Assembly (NCBI RefSeq): GCF_037479095.1
Contig: NZ_JBBGZW010000001.1
Coordinates: 558,001 to 622,000 of the forward strand
DNA: 64,000 bases
Source: Pantoea nemavictus
GTDB taxonomy: Bacteria > Pseudomonadota > Gammaproteobacteria > Enterobacterales > Enterobacteriaceae
Direction of reading: 5' to 3'
The translations under genes were made by a program, and so were the position numbers. Positions 18,171-26,524 of this stretch are shown in pieces (positions within the stretch are counted from its first letter, which is position 1; each line of letters begins with the position of its first letter). The notes under the pieces were generated by a model, which saw only the letters and a list, made by a program, of their open reading frames with translations, searched no databases and had not been told where the DNA came from.

Positions 18171-18971
18171 CTACCACCATTGATGAAAATGGTGCACCGG
18201 CCCAATGCCTTTACCCACTTCCAGCGAATCGGCGTGCAGCAGCGCCTGCTGCAGCCAGGCTTTAGCTTCGGCCACCGTTGTCGCCCAATCATCATGACGC
18301 GGACGTAGCGCCGCTAGCGCCGCTGACAGCGAGCAACCGGTGCCGTGTGTGTGCCGTGTATTCACGCGTGGCGCACTAAAGCGCTGCCGGCCATCGCGGG
18401 TGATCAGCCAATCCGGACTCTCGGCATCGCTGAGATGTCCGCCCTTCATCAGCACCGCTTCGCAGCCAAGATCGAGCAACGCATCACCCTGCTGTAACAT
18501 GGTTTTTTCATCCTGCGCCATGGCACGTCCTAACAGCGCTGCGGCTTCCGGTAGGTTCGGGGTGATCAGCGACACCTGCGGCAGCAGCAGTTCGCGTACG
18601 CTAGCCACCGCATCCGGCGACAGCAACGCATCGCCGCTCTTCGCAATCATCACCGTATCCAGCACCACAAACGGCAGGCTGGCGCGTTTCAGCCTTGCGG
18701 CTACCACTTCTACAATCGCCGTTTCTGACAGCATGCCGATCTTAGCCGCGTCGATGCGCACGTCATCCAACACCGAATCAAGTTGGGCGCCGACGAAATC
18801 GGGTTCGATGCGATACACCGACTGCACACCGCAGGTGTTCTGCGCCACCAGCGCAGTAATAACGCTGGTGCCATAGGCGCCCAGTGCGGAGAAGGCTTTG
18901 AGGTCGGCCTGAATGCCTGCGCCACCGCTTGGATCGGTGCCGGCAATGGTCAAAGCATTGATGCGTTTCAT
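18171..18971 (-). CDS. thiD: ThiD, hydroxymethylpyrimidine/phosphomethylpyrimidine kinase
   Basis: Bifunctional kinase that phosphorylates hydroxymethylpyrimidine twice to give HMP-PP for thiamine synthesis, 266 residues, ribokinase fold. Visible motifs: [20 protein letters not shown] at the N-terminus, '[13 protein letters not shown]' for ATP contacts, VLMKGGHL, and the anion-hole/catalytic [15 protein letters not shown] near the C-terminus. Its ATG overlaps the thiM stop (ATGA), so it is translated with thiM and shares the TPP riboswitch. No hairpin terminator was seen after it. Confidence 0.96.
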   Translation of the reverse strand: MKRINALTIAGTDPSGGAGIQADLKAFSALGAYGTSVITALVAQNTCGVQSVYRIEPDFVGAQLDSVLDDVRIDAAKIGMLSETAIVEVVAARLKRASLPFVVLDTVMIAKSGDALLSPDAVASVRELLLPQVSLITPNLPEAAALLGRAMAQDEKTMLQQGDALLDLGCEAVLMKGGHLSDAESPDWLITRDGRQRFSAPRVNTRHTHGTGCSLSAALAALRPRHDDWATTVAEAKAWLQQALLHADSLEVGKGIGPVHHFHQWW

Positions 18972-19753
18972 ACTGCCACCTCCAGCGTCCAGAGCGCATC
19001 AAGGAAAGCAGCGACAAAACTGCCCGGTCCTTCGACATTGCGCGCCGTCATTTCACCGGCCAGCGACATCACACGACAGGCGGCAGCGACATGCTGCAGG
19101 CGATCGCCAGGCAAGCAGCTAAAGGCCGCCACCACCGCCGACAGCGCGCAACCGGTACCGACCACCCGCGTCATCAGCGGGCTGCCGCCGGGGATCGCCA
19201 GCGTTTGTCTGCCATCGGTGACGTAATCGACTTCGCCGGTTACCGCAACCACAGTGTCATAATTCTGCGCCAGCTGTTGGGCAGCATTCAGCGCGGCATC
19301 AGCCTGATGCAGGCTATCTACGCCGCGCCCGCCCGTTGCCTGATTAGCCAGGGCGAGAATTTCTGAAGCGTTACCTCGAATCGCCGCCGGATGCAGACCA
19401 AGTAGCTGCTGACAAAATTCGGTGCGCAGCGATAAGGCGCCTACCGCAACCGGATCCAGCGTCCATGGCGTGCCCGCTTTTTGCGCTGCCTGCACCGCCG
19501 CTAACATCGCATCACGACGATCGCGCGTTAACGTACCGACGTTAATCAATAACGCATCGGCAAAGCCAGCGAATTGCGCCGCTTCTTGCGTATCAATCAC
19601 CATCGCGGGTGAGGCATGCAGCGCCAGCAGCACGTTGGCAGTAAAGGTTTGCACCACGTCGTTGGTCATGCAGTGCACCAGCGGCGCTTGTTGACGTAGC
19701 AATTGTAAAGATTGCGCGAGTTGCGCGGGGGAAAGAGGATCAGGCTGTTTCAT
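18968..19753 (-). CDS. thiM: ThiM, hydroxyethylthiazole kinase
   Basis: Salvage enzyme that phosphorylates hydroxyethylthiazole for thiamine synthesis, 261 residues (E. coli 262), ribokinase-like fold. It has the N-terminal block [20 protein letters not shown], a central '[16 protein letters not shown]', and the catalytic loop [19 protein letters not shown]. The ATG follows GGGAG by five bases. A TPP riboswitch directly precedes the gene, so thiamine pyrophosphate should shut off thiM and thiD, probably by masking the ribosome site as in E. coli thiM. Confidence 0.96.
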   Translation of the reverse strand: MKQPDPLSPAQLAQSLQLLRQQAPLVHCMTNDVVQTFTANVLLALHASPAMVIDTQEAAQFAGFADALLINVGTLTRDRRDAMLAAVQAAQKAGTPWTLDPVAVGALSLRTEFCQQLLGLHPAAIRGNASEILALANQATGGRGVDSLHQADAALNAAQQLAQNYDTVVAVTGEVDYVTDGRQTLAIPGGSPLMTRVVGTGCALSAVVAAFSCLPGDRLQHVAAACRVMSLAGEMTARNVEGPGSFVAAFLDALWTLEVAV

Positions 19754-19796
19754 AAAGCTCCCAACCGGCGATCAAGAAGGCGAATGCGGTCAGGCA

Positions 19797-19876
19797 TCTG
19801 ACTTCCCTACGCTGGCATTATCCAGATCAGGTCAGCGGGTGTATCTCAGCCCTGTATTAAAGGGGCACCCCGAGTC
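19797..19876 (-). promoter_or_regulatory. TPP riboswitch (THI element) of thiMD
   Basis: On the minus strand from about 19876 the sequence reads GGGGTGCCC, then GGCTGAGAT, ACCC, GACCTGATCTGGATAATGCC and AGCGTAGGGAA. These are the paired helices and the pyrimidine- and pyrophosphate-sensing bulges of the thi box. It ends about 45 bases before the thiM ATG. No terminator hairpin with a T-tract lies between it and the gene, which favours control of translation. Confidence 0.96.
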
Positions 19877-19989
19877 AAAACAACGCTTCGAGCATAGGGA
19901 AGTCAGTAGGTGAAAGCAAGCAAACGCCTTTATTCCTGAATCCCGCTCGCAAAGGGACAAACTGCACCTTCGTGTAACGTATTGATTGA

Positions 19990-20012
19990 AGCCCTTAAAA
20001 CGGGCTCTTTTT
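19990..20012 (+). terminator. Orphan rho-independent terminator, plus strand
   Basis: AGCCC (19990-19994), seven-base loop, GGGCT (20002-20006), then CTTTTT. It points rightward, but no plus-strand gene lies upstream, only the antisense side of thiM. It could end an unannotated small RNA or protect chiP from read-through. Confidence 0.55.
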
Positions 20013-20042
20013 GCGCGCCACGTCATACTTTGTAATAAATTA

Positions 20043-20099
20043 CATTGATAATTCGCGTCGCGAAAAATAGCATCCTCGCAACTCGTTTCATGATGAAAC
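20043..20099 (+). promoter_or_regulatory. Candidate NagC operator and second palindrome before chiP
   Basis: TTCGCG-T-CGCGAA at 20052-20064 is a perfect palindrome flanked by A/T tracts, the general form of NagC sites; NagC represses chiP in E. coli. GATAAT at 20046-20051 could be the -10 box, so the operator would cover the start site. A second palindrome, GTTTCATGATGAAAC (20085-20099), lies in the presumed leader and has no recognised owner. Confidence 0.5.
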
Positions 20100-20129
20100 A
20101 GTACGGAAATATTTATTATTAATGGAAGC

Positions 20130-20143
20130 ATCAAGGAGGATTT
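20130..20143 (+). promoter_or_regulatory. Predicted ChiX small-RNA pairing site over the chiP ribosome site
   Basis: ATCAAGGAGGATTT includes the strong ribosome site AAGGAGGA. Bases TCAAGGAGGA are complementary to the known seed of ChiX (AAATTCCTCTTTGA in E. coli) with one G-U pair. In E. coli ChiX silences chiP at the same place. The chiX gene is not in the window. Confidence 0.5.
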
Positions 20144-20146
20144 GCT

Positions 20147-21544
20147 ATGCGCAGGATTTTACGCGCGCCGCTCACTGCGGCAGTGATTACGGCTCTGTTT
20201 GCCGGTGTTTTTGTTCCCACTTCCCCCACTCAAGCCAGCGGTTTCATTGACGATTCATCTCTCACTGGAAACATCTTCTACTGGCAACGCCAGCGCGATC
20301 GTAAAGAGATGGACGCGCAAAAAGGTAATTACGGTCAATATGATGCCAACCTGCATCACGCTTCTGCCAACGCCAATCTCGATTTCTCATCCGGTTATGC
20401 GGGTGATGTGATTGGACTCGATCTGGCGGCTTTTGGTGCGCTGGAACTGAGTCATGGTGGGCCCGCTGCACCGAACGAAATTGGCTTTAGCAACGCCCGC
20501 ACGCGCTGGGATGAGGACTGGAGCGGAGATAAGAGTGGCTTAAGTCTTTATAAGGCCGCGCTCAAAGCGAAATGGCAGGAAAACTGGCTACGCGCAGGTT
20601 ATCTGCAACCCAGCGGACAGACCTTACTGGCACCACACTGGAGCTTTCTGCCCGGAACCTATCGCGGCGTTGAAGCCGGCACCACCTTTGATTTTAGCGA
20701 TGCGGGCGCCCTTTCCCTCGCATGGATGTGGACCGACGAGTACAAAGCGCCGTGGTATCGCGACATGTATAACTTCCGCAAAGCCGATGGCGTGACGGAA
20801 ATCCCCTGGCTGCAATCCTTCGGTGCCAAATATGATTTTAAAAACCATCTGGTACTGGAAGGCGCTTACGGTCAGGCGGCAGATTACATGGATCAGTATT
20901 TTGCCAAAGCGTCTTATCAGCTGCCGCTCGCCAATGGGCCGCTGCGCACCAGCTATCAGTTTTATGGCGCGAAGGACCGCGACAACAGCGGCGCGGGGGC
21001 TGTAAACGATGTTTATGATGGCCTCGCCTGGCTGCAGGCGCTGACTTTCGGCTACACGCTAGGCGCATTTGATTTCCGCCTCGAAGGCACCTGGGTAAAA
21101 GCCGAGGGCAACCAGGGATTCTTCCTGCAACGTATGACGCCTTCTTATGCCAGCTCCAATGGTCGCCTCGATGTATGGTGGGATTCCCGCTCCGACTGGA
21201 ACGCCAACGGCGAGAAAGCGCTGTTTGCTGGCGTAATGGTAGATCTGGGGCACTGGCAATTGCCGGGCTGGCAGGTCGGCACTTCTTACGCATACGGTTG
21301 GGATGCAAAACCGTCCACCAATCCGGTTTACGATCAAAGTCAGCGCCTGAAAGAGTCAGCGTGGAATCTCGATCTGGTTTACACCATCCAGCAAGGGCGC
21401 GCCAAAGACACCCAATTCAAACTGCACTACACCCGCTACGACAATCACAGCGATCTCCCCAGCTATAGCGGTGGTTACGGCAACATCTTCCAGGATGAGA
21501 AAGACATCAAATTTATGGTTATTGCGCCATTTACCCTGTTTTGA
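20147..21544 (+). CDS. chiP: ChiP, chitooligosaccharide outer-membrane porin
   Basis: Outer-membrane channel of the OprD family for uptake of chitin oligosaccharides, 465 residues (E. coli ChiP, YbfM, 468). A signal peptide covers about residues 1-31, ending near TQASGF. The mature part starts [20 protein letters not shown], matching ChiP closely, and the conserved '[22 protein letters not shown]' and C-terminal '[13 protein letters not shown]' with terminal Phe for outer-membrane insertion are present. It is followed 51 bp later by the chitobiase gene. Likely control: NagC repression and ChiX RNA pairing at the ribosome site, both seen as candidate sites upstream. In E. coli chiP lies elsewhere, with the lipoprotein gene chiQ, which is missing here. 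Confidence 0.92.
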   Translation: MRRILRAPLTAAVITALFAGVFVPTSPTQASGFIDDSSLTGNIFYWQRQRDRKEMDAQKGNYGQYDANLHHASANANLDFSSGYAGDVIGLDLAAFGALELSHGGPAAPNEIGFSNARTRWDEDWSGDKSGLSLYKAALKAKWQENWLRAGYLQPSGQTLLAPHWSFLPGTYRGVEAGTTFDFSDAGALSLAWMWTDEYKAPWYRDMYNFRKADGVTEIPWLQSFGAKYDFKNHLVLEGAYGQAADYMDQYFAKASYQLPLANGPLRTSYQFYGAKDRDNSGAGAVNDVYDGLAWLQALTFGYTLGAFDFRLEGTWVKAEGNQGFFLQRMTPSYASSNGRLDVWWDSRSDWNANGEKALFAGVMVDLGHWQLPGWQVGTSYAYGWDAKPSTNPVYDQSQRLKESAWNLDLVYTIQQGRAKDTQFKLHYTRYDNHSDLPSYSGGYGNIFQDEKDIKFMVIAPFTLF

Positions 21545-21595
21545 CCCCTACCTGGCAGGAGCCAGAGACATTCATTCGAGGAGAAGGATATCAAT

Positions 21596-24259
21596 ATGAA
21601 AAAACTAAAAATGAGTTTGCTGGCGTTGGCCGTGACCAGCGTTGCGGCCTGCAGCTCGTCCCCACACAGTAATCAACAGATTGTTGACCAGATCAGCCAG
21701 TTCGGCGTGCAATATCAGGTAACTGATAATCAGGCGGCCGATCACGGCATCAATTGCGCGAAGCTCGGTGCCGATTGGGCATCCTGTAATACCGCGACCA
21801 TCACCCTTACGAATAACGGCCCGGCGCTCACCAGTAAAAACTGGGCGATTTACATGAGCAACGTGCACGAAACGCTGCGGGTTGATAACGATCAATTCAA
21901 AATGACGCACATTGTTGGTGATCTGACCCGACTGGAGCCGACGGAGAAATTCAAGGGCATTGCGGCCGGTGAGTCAATTGAGATCCCAATCGTCAATGAG
22001 TATTGGCAGCTGTTTATCACTGACGTCATGCCGCGTTGGTACGTCACCGCAGCTGATGCTACACCGAAAATTATCTCCAGCACCGACACTGAGAATCTGA
22101 ACGATTTCGTCAAACCGTTTGGCAACCAGTGGAAGCGCATCGCCGACGACAAAAACGTGCTCATGCTGCCGCAGAGCCGCTTCGCGAAGAATGCTGATGT
22201 ACAGCAACTTCCCGCGAGCGCACTGCGCGGACAAATCACGCCAACACCGCGTACGGTAAAAGTTCATGCGGCCGATGTTGATCTAAGTCGTGGCGTTGCA
22301 CTGCATTTAGAGGCTTTGTCGGGCAACCAAGCCGATGCGGTTAGACAGCGCTTTGATTTAATGAATATCAAACAGCACTCGAGCGGCTATGCCGTCCATA
22401 CGCGCGTGGCAACCAACCATTTTAATGATGCAGATGCCGTTTCCGGCGCCTATGAATTACGCATCACTCCGCGCGGCACGGATATCGTGGGTTATGACCA
22501 GGCGGGCGTGTATTACGGTTTAATGTCTTTACTGTCACTGGTTCCTGCCGAAGGTAAACCGATCATCGCTACGCTGGATGCGCAGGATGCACCACGCTTT
22601 GCCTATCGCGGCGCTTTCCTTGATGTGGCCCGTAATTTCCACAGCAAACAAGCGGTGTTGCGCATGCTCGATCAGATGGCCGCCTGGAAGATGAACAAAT
22701 TCCACTTCCACCTGACCGATGACGAAGCCTGGCGCATTGAAATCCCAGGGTTACCGCAGCTGACCGATGTCGGTAGCAAGCGCTGCCACGATCTTACCGA
22801 GCAGCAATGCCTGCTGCCGCAGTTAGGCTCGGGGCCATTTAGTGATAATAACGGCAGCGGACACTTTAGCCGTGCGGATTATATTGAGATCGTCAAATAC
22901 GCTCAGGCGCGCAACATCGAAGTCATTCCTGAGATCGATATGCCAGCGCATGCTCGCGCCGCCGTGATTTCAATGGAAGCACGCTACCAACAATTAATGA
23001 AAGCGGGTAAACCGCAACAGGCCAACGAATATCGTTTAGTGGATCCAACTGACACCTCTAATACCCGCTCGGTGCAGCTTTACGATCGTACCAGCTACCT
23101 CAACCCTTGCCTCGACTCCTCAAAACGCTTTGTCGATAAAGTGATTAGTGAAGTACAGGCAATGCATCGCGAAGCCGGCCAGCCGTTGAGCACCTGGCAT
23201 TTTGGCGGTGATGAAGCGAAAAATATCCGCCTGGGTGCGGGTTACAGCGACATAAAATCCCCGAAAGCGGGAACGGGCATTTTAGACCAAAGCAAAGAGG
23301 ACAAGCCCTGGGCAAAATCTCAGGTCTGCCAGGCGGTGGTGAAATCCGGCAAGGTGGAAGATCTGGAACACTTACCCAGCCATTTTGCACTGGAAGTCAG
23401 CAAGATGGTTAAGGCACACGGCATTCCGGTCATGCAGGCCTGGCAGGATGGATTAAAAGATGCTGCCAATGCCCACGCCTTTGCAACTTCACGCGTTCGG
23501 GTGAACTTCTGGGACACGCTTTACTGGGGTGGTTTCGACACCGCTAATGACTGGACGATGAAAGATTACGAAGTGGTGATCTCCAATCCGGATTACGTCT
23601 ACATGGATTTCCCGTATGAAGTGAATCCGCAGGAGCGCGGCTACTACTGGGGGACGCGATTTAGTGATGAGCGCAAGATGTTTGGCTTCGCGCCAGATAA
23701 TCTGCCGCAAAATGCTGAAACCTCTGTCGACCGCGATGGTAACACCTTCGATGCCACCTCAACGAAACCCTGGTCGGGCGCATATGGTATTTCAGTACAT
23801 CTGTGGAGCGAAACAACGCGTACCGATCAGCAAATGGATTACATGGTGTTCCCACGCCTGCTGTCTGTTGCCGAACGCGGCTGGCATCGTGCTGAATGGG
23901 AGCTGGATTACCAGCAGGGACGTACTTTTAAAGGTGGCGAAACCCACTTCGTTAACCAACAACAACGTAATCAGGATTGGCAGCGTTTTGCCAATCTGTT
24001 AGGCCAGCGTGAGTTAGCCAAAATGGACAAAGCTGGCATCCACTATCGTTTACCGGTGCCCGGTGCACGAGTAGAAAATGGCGTTCTAACCATGAACATT
24101 GCCCTGCCGGGTCTGCCGCTGGAGTACAGTCTGGATAACGGTAACCGCTGGCAGCGTTATCAATCTCATGCCAAACCGGCGATCACCGCGGCTGATAAAG
24201 TTTGGGTGCGCAGTGTAAGCCCGGATGGTAAACGTTTCAGCCGCGCCGAACAGCTGTAA
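21596..24259 (+). CDS. chb: Chitobiase, lipoprotein beta-N-acetylhexosaminidase (GH20)
   Basis: Splits chitobiose and longer chitin oligomers to N-acetylglucosamine in the periplasm. It has 887 residues, about the size of Serratia marcescens chitobiase. The lipoprotein signal peptide ends in SVAACSSS with lipidation at Cys19. Domains in order: N-terminal carbohydrate-binding CHB_HEX (about 30-190), GH20b alpha/beta domain (about 215-330), catalytic GH20 barrel (about 335-765), and C-terminal Ig-like domain. Catalytic Asp539-Glu540 (HFGGDEAKN) carry the same numbers as in the Serratia enzyme. It works directly with ChiP. A GCTCCTGC/GCAGGAGC hairpin without a T-run follows at 24266-24289, before the next gene. 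Confidence 0.95.
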   Translation: MKKLKMSLLALAVTSVAACSSSPHSNQQIVDQISQFGVQYQVTDNQAADHGINCAKLGADWASCNTATITLTNNGPALTSKNWAIYMSNVHETLRVDNDQFKMTHIVGDLTRLEPTEKFKGIAAGESIEIPIVNEYWQLFITDVMPRWYVTAADATPKIISSTDTENLNDFVKPFGNQWKRIADDKNVLMLPQSRFAKNADVQQLPASALRGQITPTPRTVKVHAADVDLSRGVALHLEALSGNQADAVRQRFDLMNIKQHSSGYAVHTRVATNHFNDADAVSGAYELRITPRGTDIVGYDQAGVYYGLMSLLSLVPAEGKPIIATLDAQDAPRFAYRGAFLDVARNFHSKQAVLRMLDQMAAWKMNKFHFHLTDDEAWRIEIPGLPQLTDVGSKRCHDLTEQQCLLPQLGSGPFSDNNGSGHFSRADYIEIVKYAQARNIEVIPEIDMPAHARAAVISMEARYQQLMKAGKPQQANEYRLVDPTDTSNTRSVQLYDRTSYLNPCLDSSKRFVDKVISEVQAMHREAGQPLSTWHFGGDEAKNIRLGAGYSDIKSPKAGTGILDQSKEDKPWAKSQVCQAVVKSGKVEDLEHLPSHFALEVSKMVKAHGIPVMQAWQDGLKDAANAHAFATSRVRVNFWDTLYWGGFDTANDWTMKDYEVVISNPDYVYMDFPYEVNPQERGYYWGTRFSDERKMFGFAPDNLPQNAETSVDRDGNTFDATSTKPWSGAYGISVHLWSETTRTDQQMDYMVFPRLLSVAERGWHRAEWELDYQQGRTFKGGETHFVNQQQRNQDWQRFANLLGQRELAKMDKAGIHYRLPVPGARVENGVLTMNIALPGLPLEYSLDNGNRWQRYQSHAKPAITAADKVWVRSVSPDGKRFSRAEQL

Positions 24260-24265
24260 AAACGA

Positions 24266-24289
24266 TGCTCCTGCGGGAATGCAGGAGCA
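24266..24289 (+). other. Hairpin between chb and the sugar efflux gene
   Basis: A perfect 8-bp stem ATGCTCCTGC-type arm (GCTCCTGC / GCAGGAGC) with a six-base loop, lacking a T-run. It may lower read-through from chb into the following genes or protect the chb message 3' end. It marks the likely boundary between the chitin operon and the exporter cassette. Confidence 0.5.
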
Positions 24290-24308
24290 ATAACTGACAA
24301 GGATGTCG

Positions 24309-25433
24309 ATGAAAAACTCATCTATCGCTTTTTATTTGGTTGCAATGGGCGCTGGCTTAAGCGGAGCCCTGTTCATTCCCACACTTAGTTTATTTCTTGC
24401 CACAGAACTCAAGGTGGCAACCTGGCAGATTGGTGCCTTCTACAGCGTCAATGCGCTGAGCAGTATTGTTATTAGTCTGTTGATTGCACGCTATTCCGAT
24501 CGTCTGGCGCAGCGTCGGCCACTGTTGCTATTTTGCTTACTCTCGCTGGCGCTTAATTCATTACTGTTTATCTTCTGCCGTAATTATTTATTATTAATTA
24601 CGCTCGGTTCCTTACTGAGTGCTTGTGGTAGCGCAGCGGTACCACAGCTTTTTGCCTTAGCACGTCAATCCCGTAGTGATAATGGATTTAGCGCCATCCT
24701 GCGTGCGCAATTTTCATTGGCCTGGGTATTTGGTCCGCCGCTGGCATTCTGGATTATTCAGCTGGCCGGTTTTGCCTGGCTTTATGTGATCATGTCATTA
24801 CTGTTATTGAGCGTAACCTTGCTGGCCCTCACCTTACCGCCCGGCAAGCCGCCAGCCAACCCAGCACCTGTGACCCAGTTGCACCAACAACCGCTGGGCC
24901 ACAATCTCACCTTTCTGATGCTCGCTACCTTACTGGTCTGGAGTTGCAGCTCACTGTATCTGATTGCTTTTCCATTGCATCTGGCACAACAAAGCACGCT
25001 TTCAAGCGACTGGACCGGCCTGATGTTTGGCGTCGCCGCGGCGCTGGAAATTCCGATCATGCTGCTCAGTGCGAGAATGCTTAAGCGCTGGAATAAGAAG
25101 TTGCAAATGCAGGCCGCCATGCTGTGCGGCATTATCTTTTATGCAGGGATATTCTTCAGCAATGGATTTATCCCGCTGGTATTACTGCAAATTTTCAATG
25201 CCATTTTTATCGCCATTATCGCCACCGTTGGATTATTTTGGTTTCAGGACTTACTGCAAAATCGTCAAGGTATGGCGGCTACGCTCTATACCAATTCGAT
25301 GTCCATCGGCGTGTTGATTGCTGGCGTTTTACAGGGAACTCTCACCGCAGTATCGCCGCTGGCTATCTGGCCAGCGGCCTGCGTGCTGTTGGTGATGTCA
25401 TTACTACTGATAACAAAGGTCGAAAATGTCTGA
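24309..25433 (+). CDS. MFS sugar efflux transporter, SET (SetA/SetB) type
   Basis: Twelve-helix inner-membrane transporter resembling the sugar efflux transporters SetA/SetB, which pump out lactose, IPTG and other glycosides. It has 374 residues from the ATG at 24309, which is five bases after AAGGA; an ATG at 24303 lies inside the ribosome site. Helix 1 contains 'AMGAGLSGALFIPTLSLFLA', followed by a motif A-like RYSDRLAQRRPLLL between helices 2 and 3, and 'GSAAVPQLFALAR' in the SET style. Codon use is richer in TTA/ATT than in its neighbours. It is followed by galE and a glycosyltransferase gene, which suggests export of a galactoside-like product. Substrate not determined. Confidence 0.82.
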   Translation: MKNSSIAFYLVAMGAGLSGALFIPTLSLFLATELKVATWQIGAFYSVNALSSIVISLLIARYSDRLAQRRPLLLFCLLSLALNSLLFIFCRNYLLLITLGSLLSACGSAAVPQLFALARQSRSDNGFSAILRAQFSLAWVFGPPLAFWIIQLAGFAWLYVIMSLLLLSVTLLALTLPPGKPPANPAPVTQLHQQPLGHNLTFLMLATLLVWSCSSLYLIAFPLHLAQQSTLSSDWTGLMFGVAAALEIPIMLLSARMLKRWNKKLQMQAAMLCGIIFYAGIFFSNGFIPLVLLQIFNAIFIAIIATVGLFWFQDLLQNRQGMAATLYTNSMSIGVLIAGVLQGTLTAVSPLAIWPAACVLLVMSLLLITKVENV

Positions 25434-25489
25434 AATTGATTATTCGTCGTGCATCGCTGCGCGCATCAAAACACATGGAGTGTACATTA

Positions 25490-26524
25490 ATGAATGTCTT
25501 AATTACCGGCGGCGCGGGCTATATTGGGTCGCACATTGCACTTAGCCTGCTGCAGAAAAATCATCATGTCATCGTGCTGGATAATTTGTGTAATAGCTCG
25601 CCACTCGCTTTGCAGCGCGTGGAAGCATTAAGCGGAAAAAAGCTTAACTTCCTTCAGGGTGATATCCGTCGCCGCTCTGATTTAAACCTGGTTTTCAGTA
25701 GCCAACCCATTGATGCAGTAATCCATATGGCCGGACTTAAATCGGTTAATGAATCACTGCAAAAGCCGGTGAAGTATTACCAAAATAATATCGCCGGAAC
25801 ATTAATGCTGTTAGAGATGATGAAACAGCATAGCGTTAAAAAGCTCATTTTCAGCTCTTCTGCCACCGTATATGGCATTCCGGTAAAAATTCCCTTATGT
25901 GAAGGCTGCGACACCGGTAACACCACCAATCCTTATGGTGCCTCCAAATATATGGTGGAGAAAATTATGGCTGAAGTCGCTGATGCGCAACCCGAATTAG
26001 CCATTACCGCCCTACGTTATTTTAATCCGGCGGGCGCGCATCCCTCTGGCCAGATTGGCGAACATCCCGAAGGTATTCCCAATAACTTGCTGCCCTATCT
26101 GTTTCAGGTGGCCAATGGCCTGCGCAGCCATTTACCGGTATTTGGTGACGATTATGCCACGCTAGACGGTACCGGTGTGCGTGATTACATCCACGTAATG
26201 GATTTAGCTGAAGGGCATATTCAGGCGTTGAACCGGCTACAGCCGGGCTATCGTCACTACAACCTCGGTACCGGACAAGGCTACTCGGTACTGGAAATCG
26301 TACGTATGTTTGAGCAGGTCAGCGGTCGACAAGTACCTCTCGATATGCGCGCGCGCCGTCCCGGCGATGTCGCCATCTGTTTATCCGATCCCGGCCAGGC
26401 AAGAAAAGAGTTGGGCTGGCAGGCAACGCGCGATCTTGAAGCCATGTTGCGGGATGCATGGCGCTGGCATACGCAAAATCCTCAGGGTTACGTCACGCAG
26501 AATGCAGGGAGCGAAATCGCATGA
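25490..26524 (+). CDS. galE: GalE, UDP-glucose 4-epimerase
   Basis: NAD-dependent interconversion of UDP-glucose and UDP-galactose in the cytosol; 344 residues (E. coli GalE 338). The start is the ATG at 25490 (MNVLITGGAGYIGSHIAL), with GGAG nine bases upstream; longer readings overlap the exporter gene. NAD-binding GGAGYIG is at 7-13, and 'IFSSSATVYG' plus the catalytic YGASK pair identify the short-chain epimerase family. It lies outside any gal operon, between the sugar exporter and a glycosyltransferase whose start overlaps its stop (ATGA). This is probably a dedicated copy supplying UDP-galactose to the neighbouring enzyme. UDP-GlcNAc as an alternative substrate cannot be excluded. Confidence 0.93.
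   Translation: MNVLITGGAGYIGSHIALSLLQKNHHVIVLDNLCNSSPLALQRVEALSGKKLNFLQGDIRRRSDLNLVFSSQPIDAVIHMAGLKSVNESLQKPVKYYQNNIAGTLMLLEMMKQHSVKKLIFSSSATVYGIPVKIPLCEGCDTGNTTNPYGASKYMVEKIMAEVADAQPELAITALRYFNPAGAHPSGQIGEHPEGIPNNLLPYLFQVANGLRSHLPVFGDDYATLDGTGVRDYIHVMDLAEGHIQALNRLQPGYRHYNLGTGQGYSVLEIVRMFEQVSGRQVPLDMRARRPGDVAICLSDPGQARKELGWQATRDLEAMLRDAWRWHTQNPQGYVTQNAGSEIA

Noticed and set aside
25124..25489. Long N-terminal extension of GalE
   Set aside because: It overlaps the exporter gene in another frame and lacks similarity; the NAD-binding motif begins right at the ATG at 25490.
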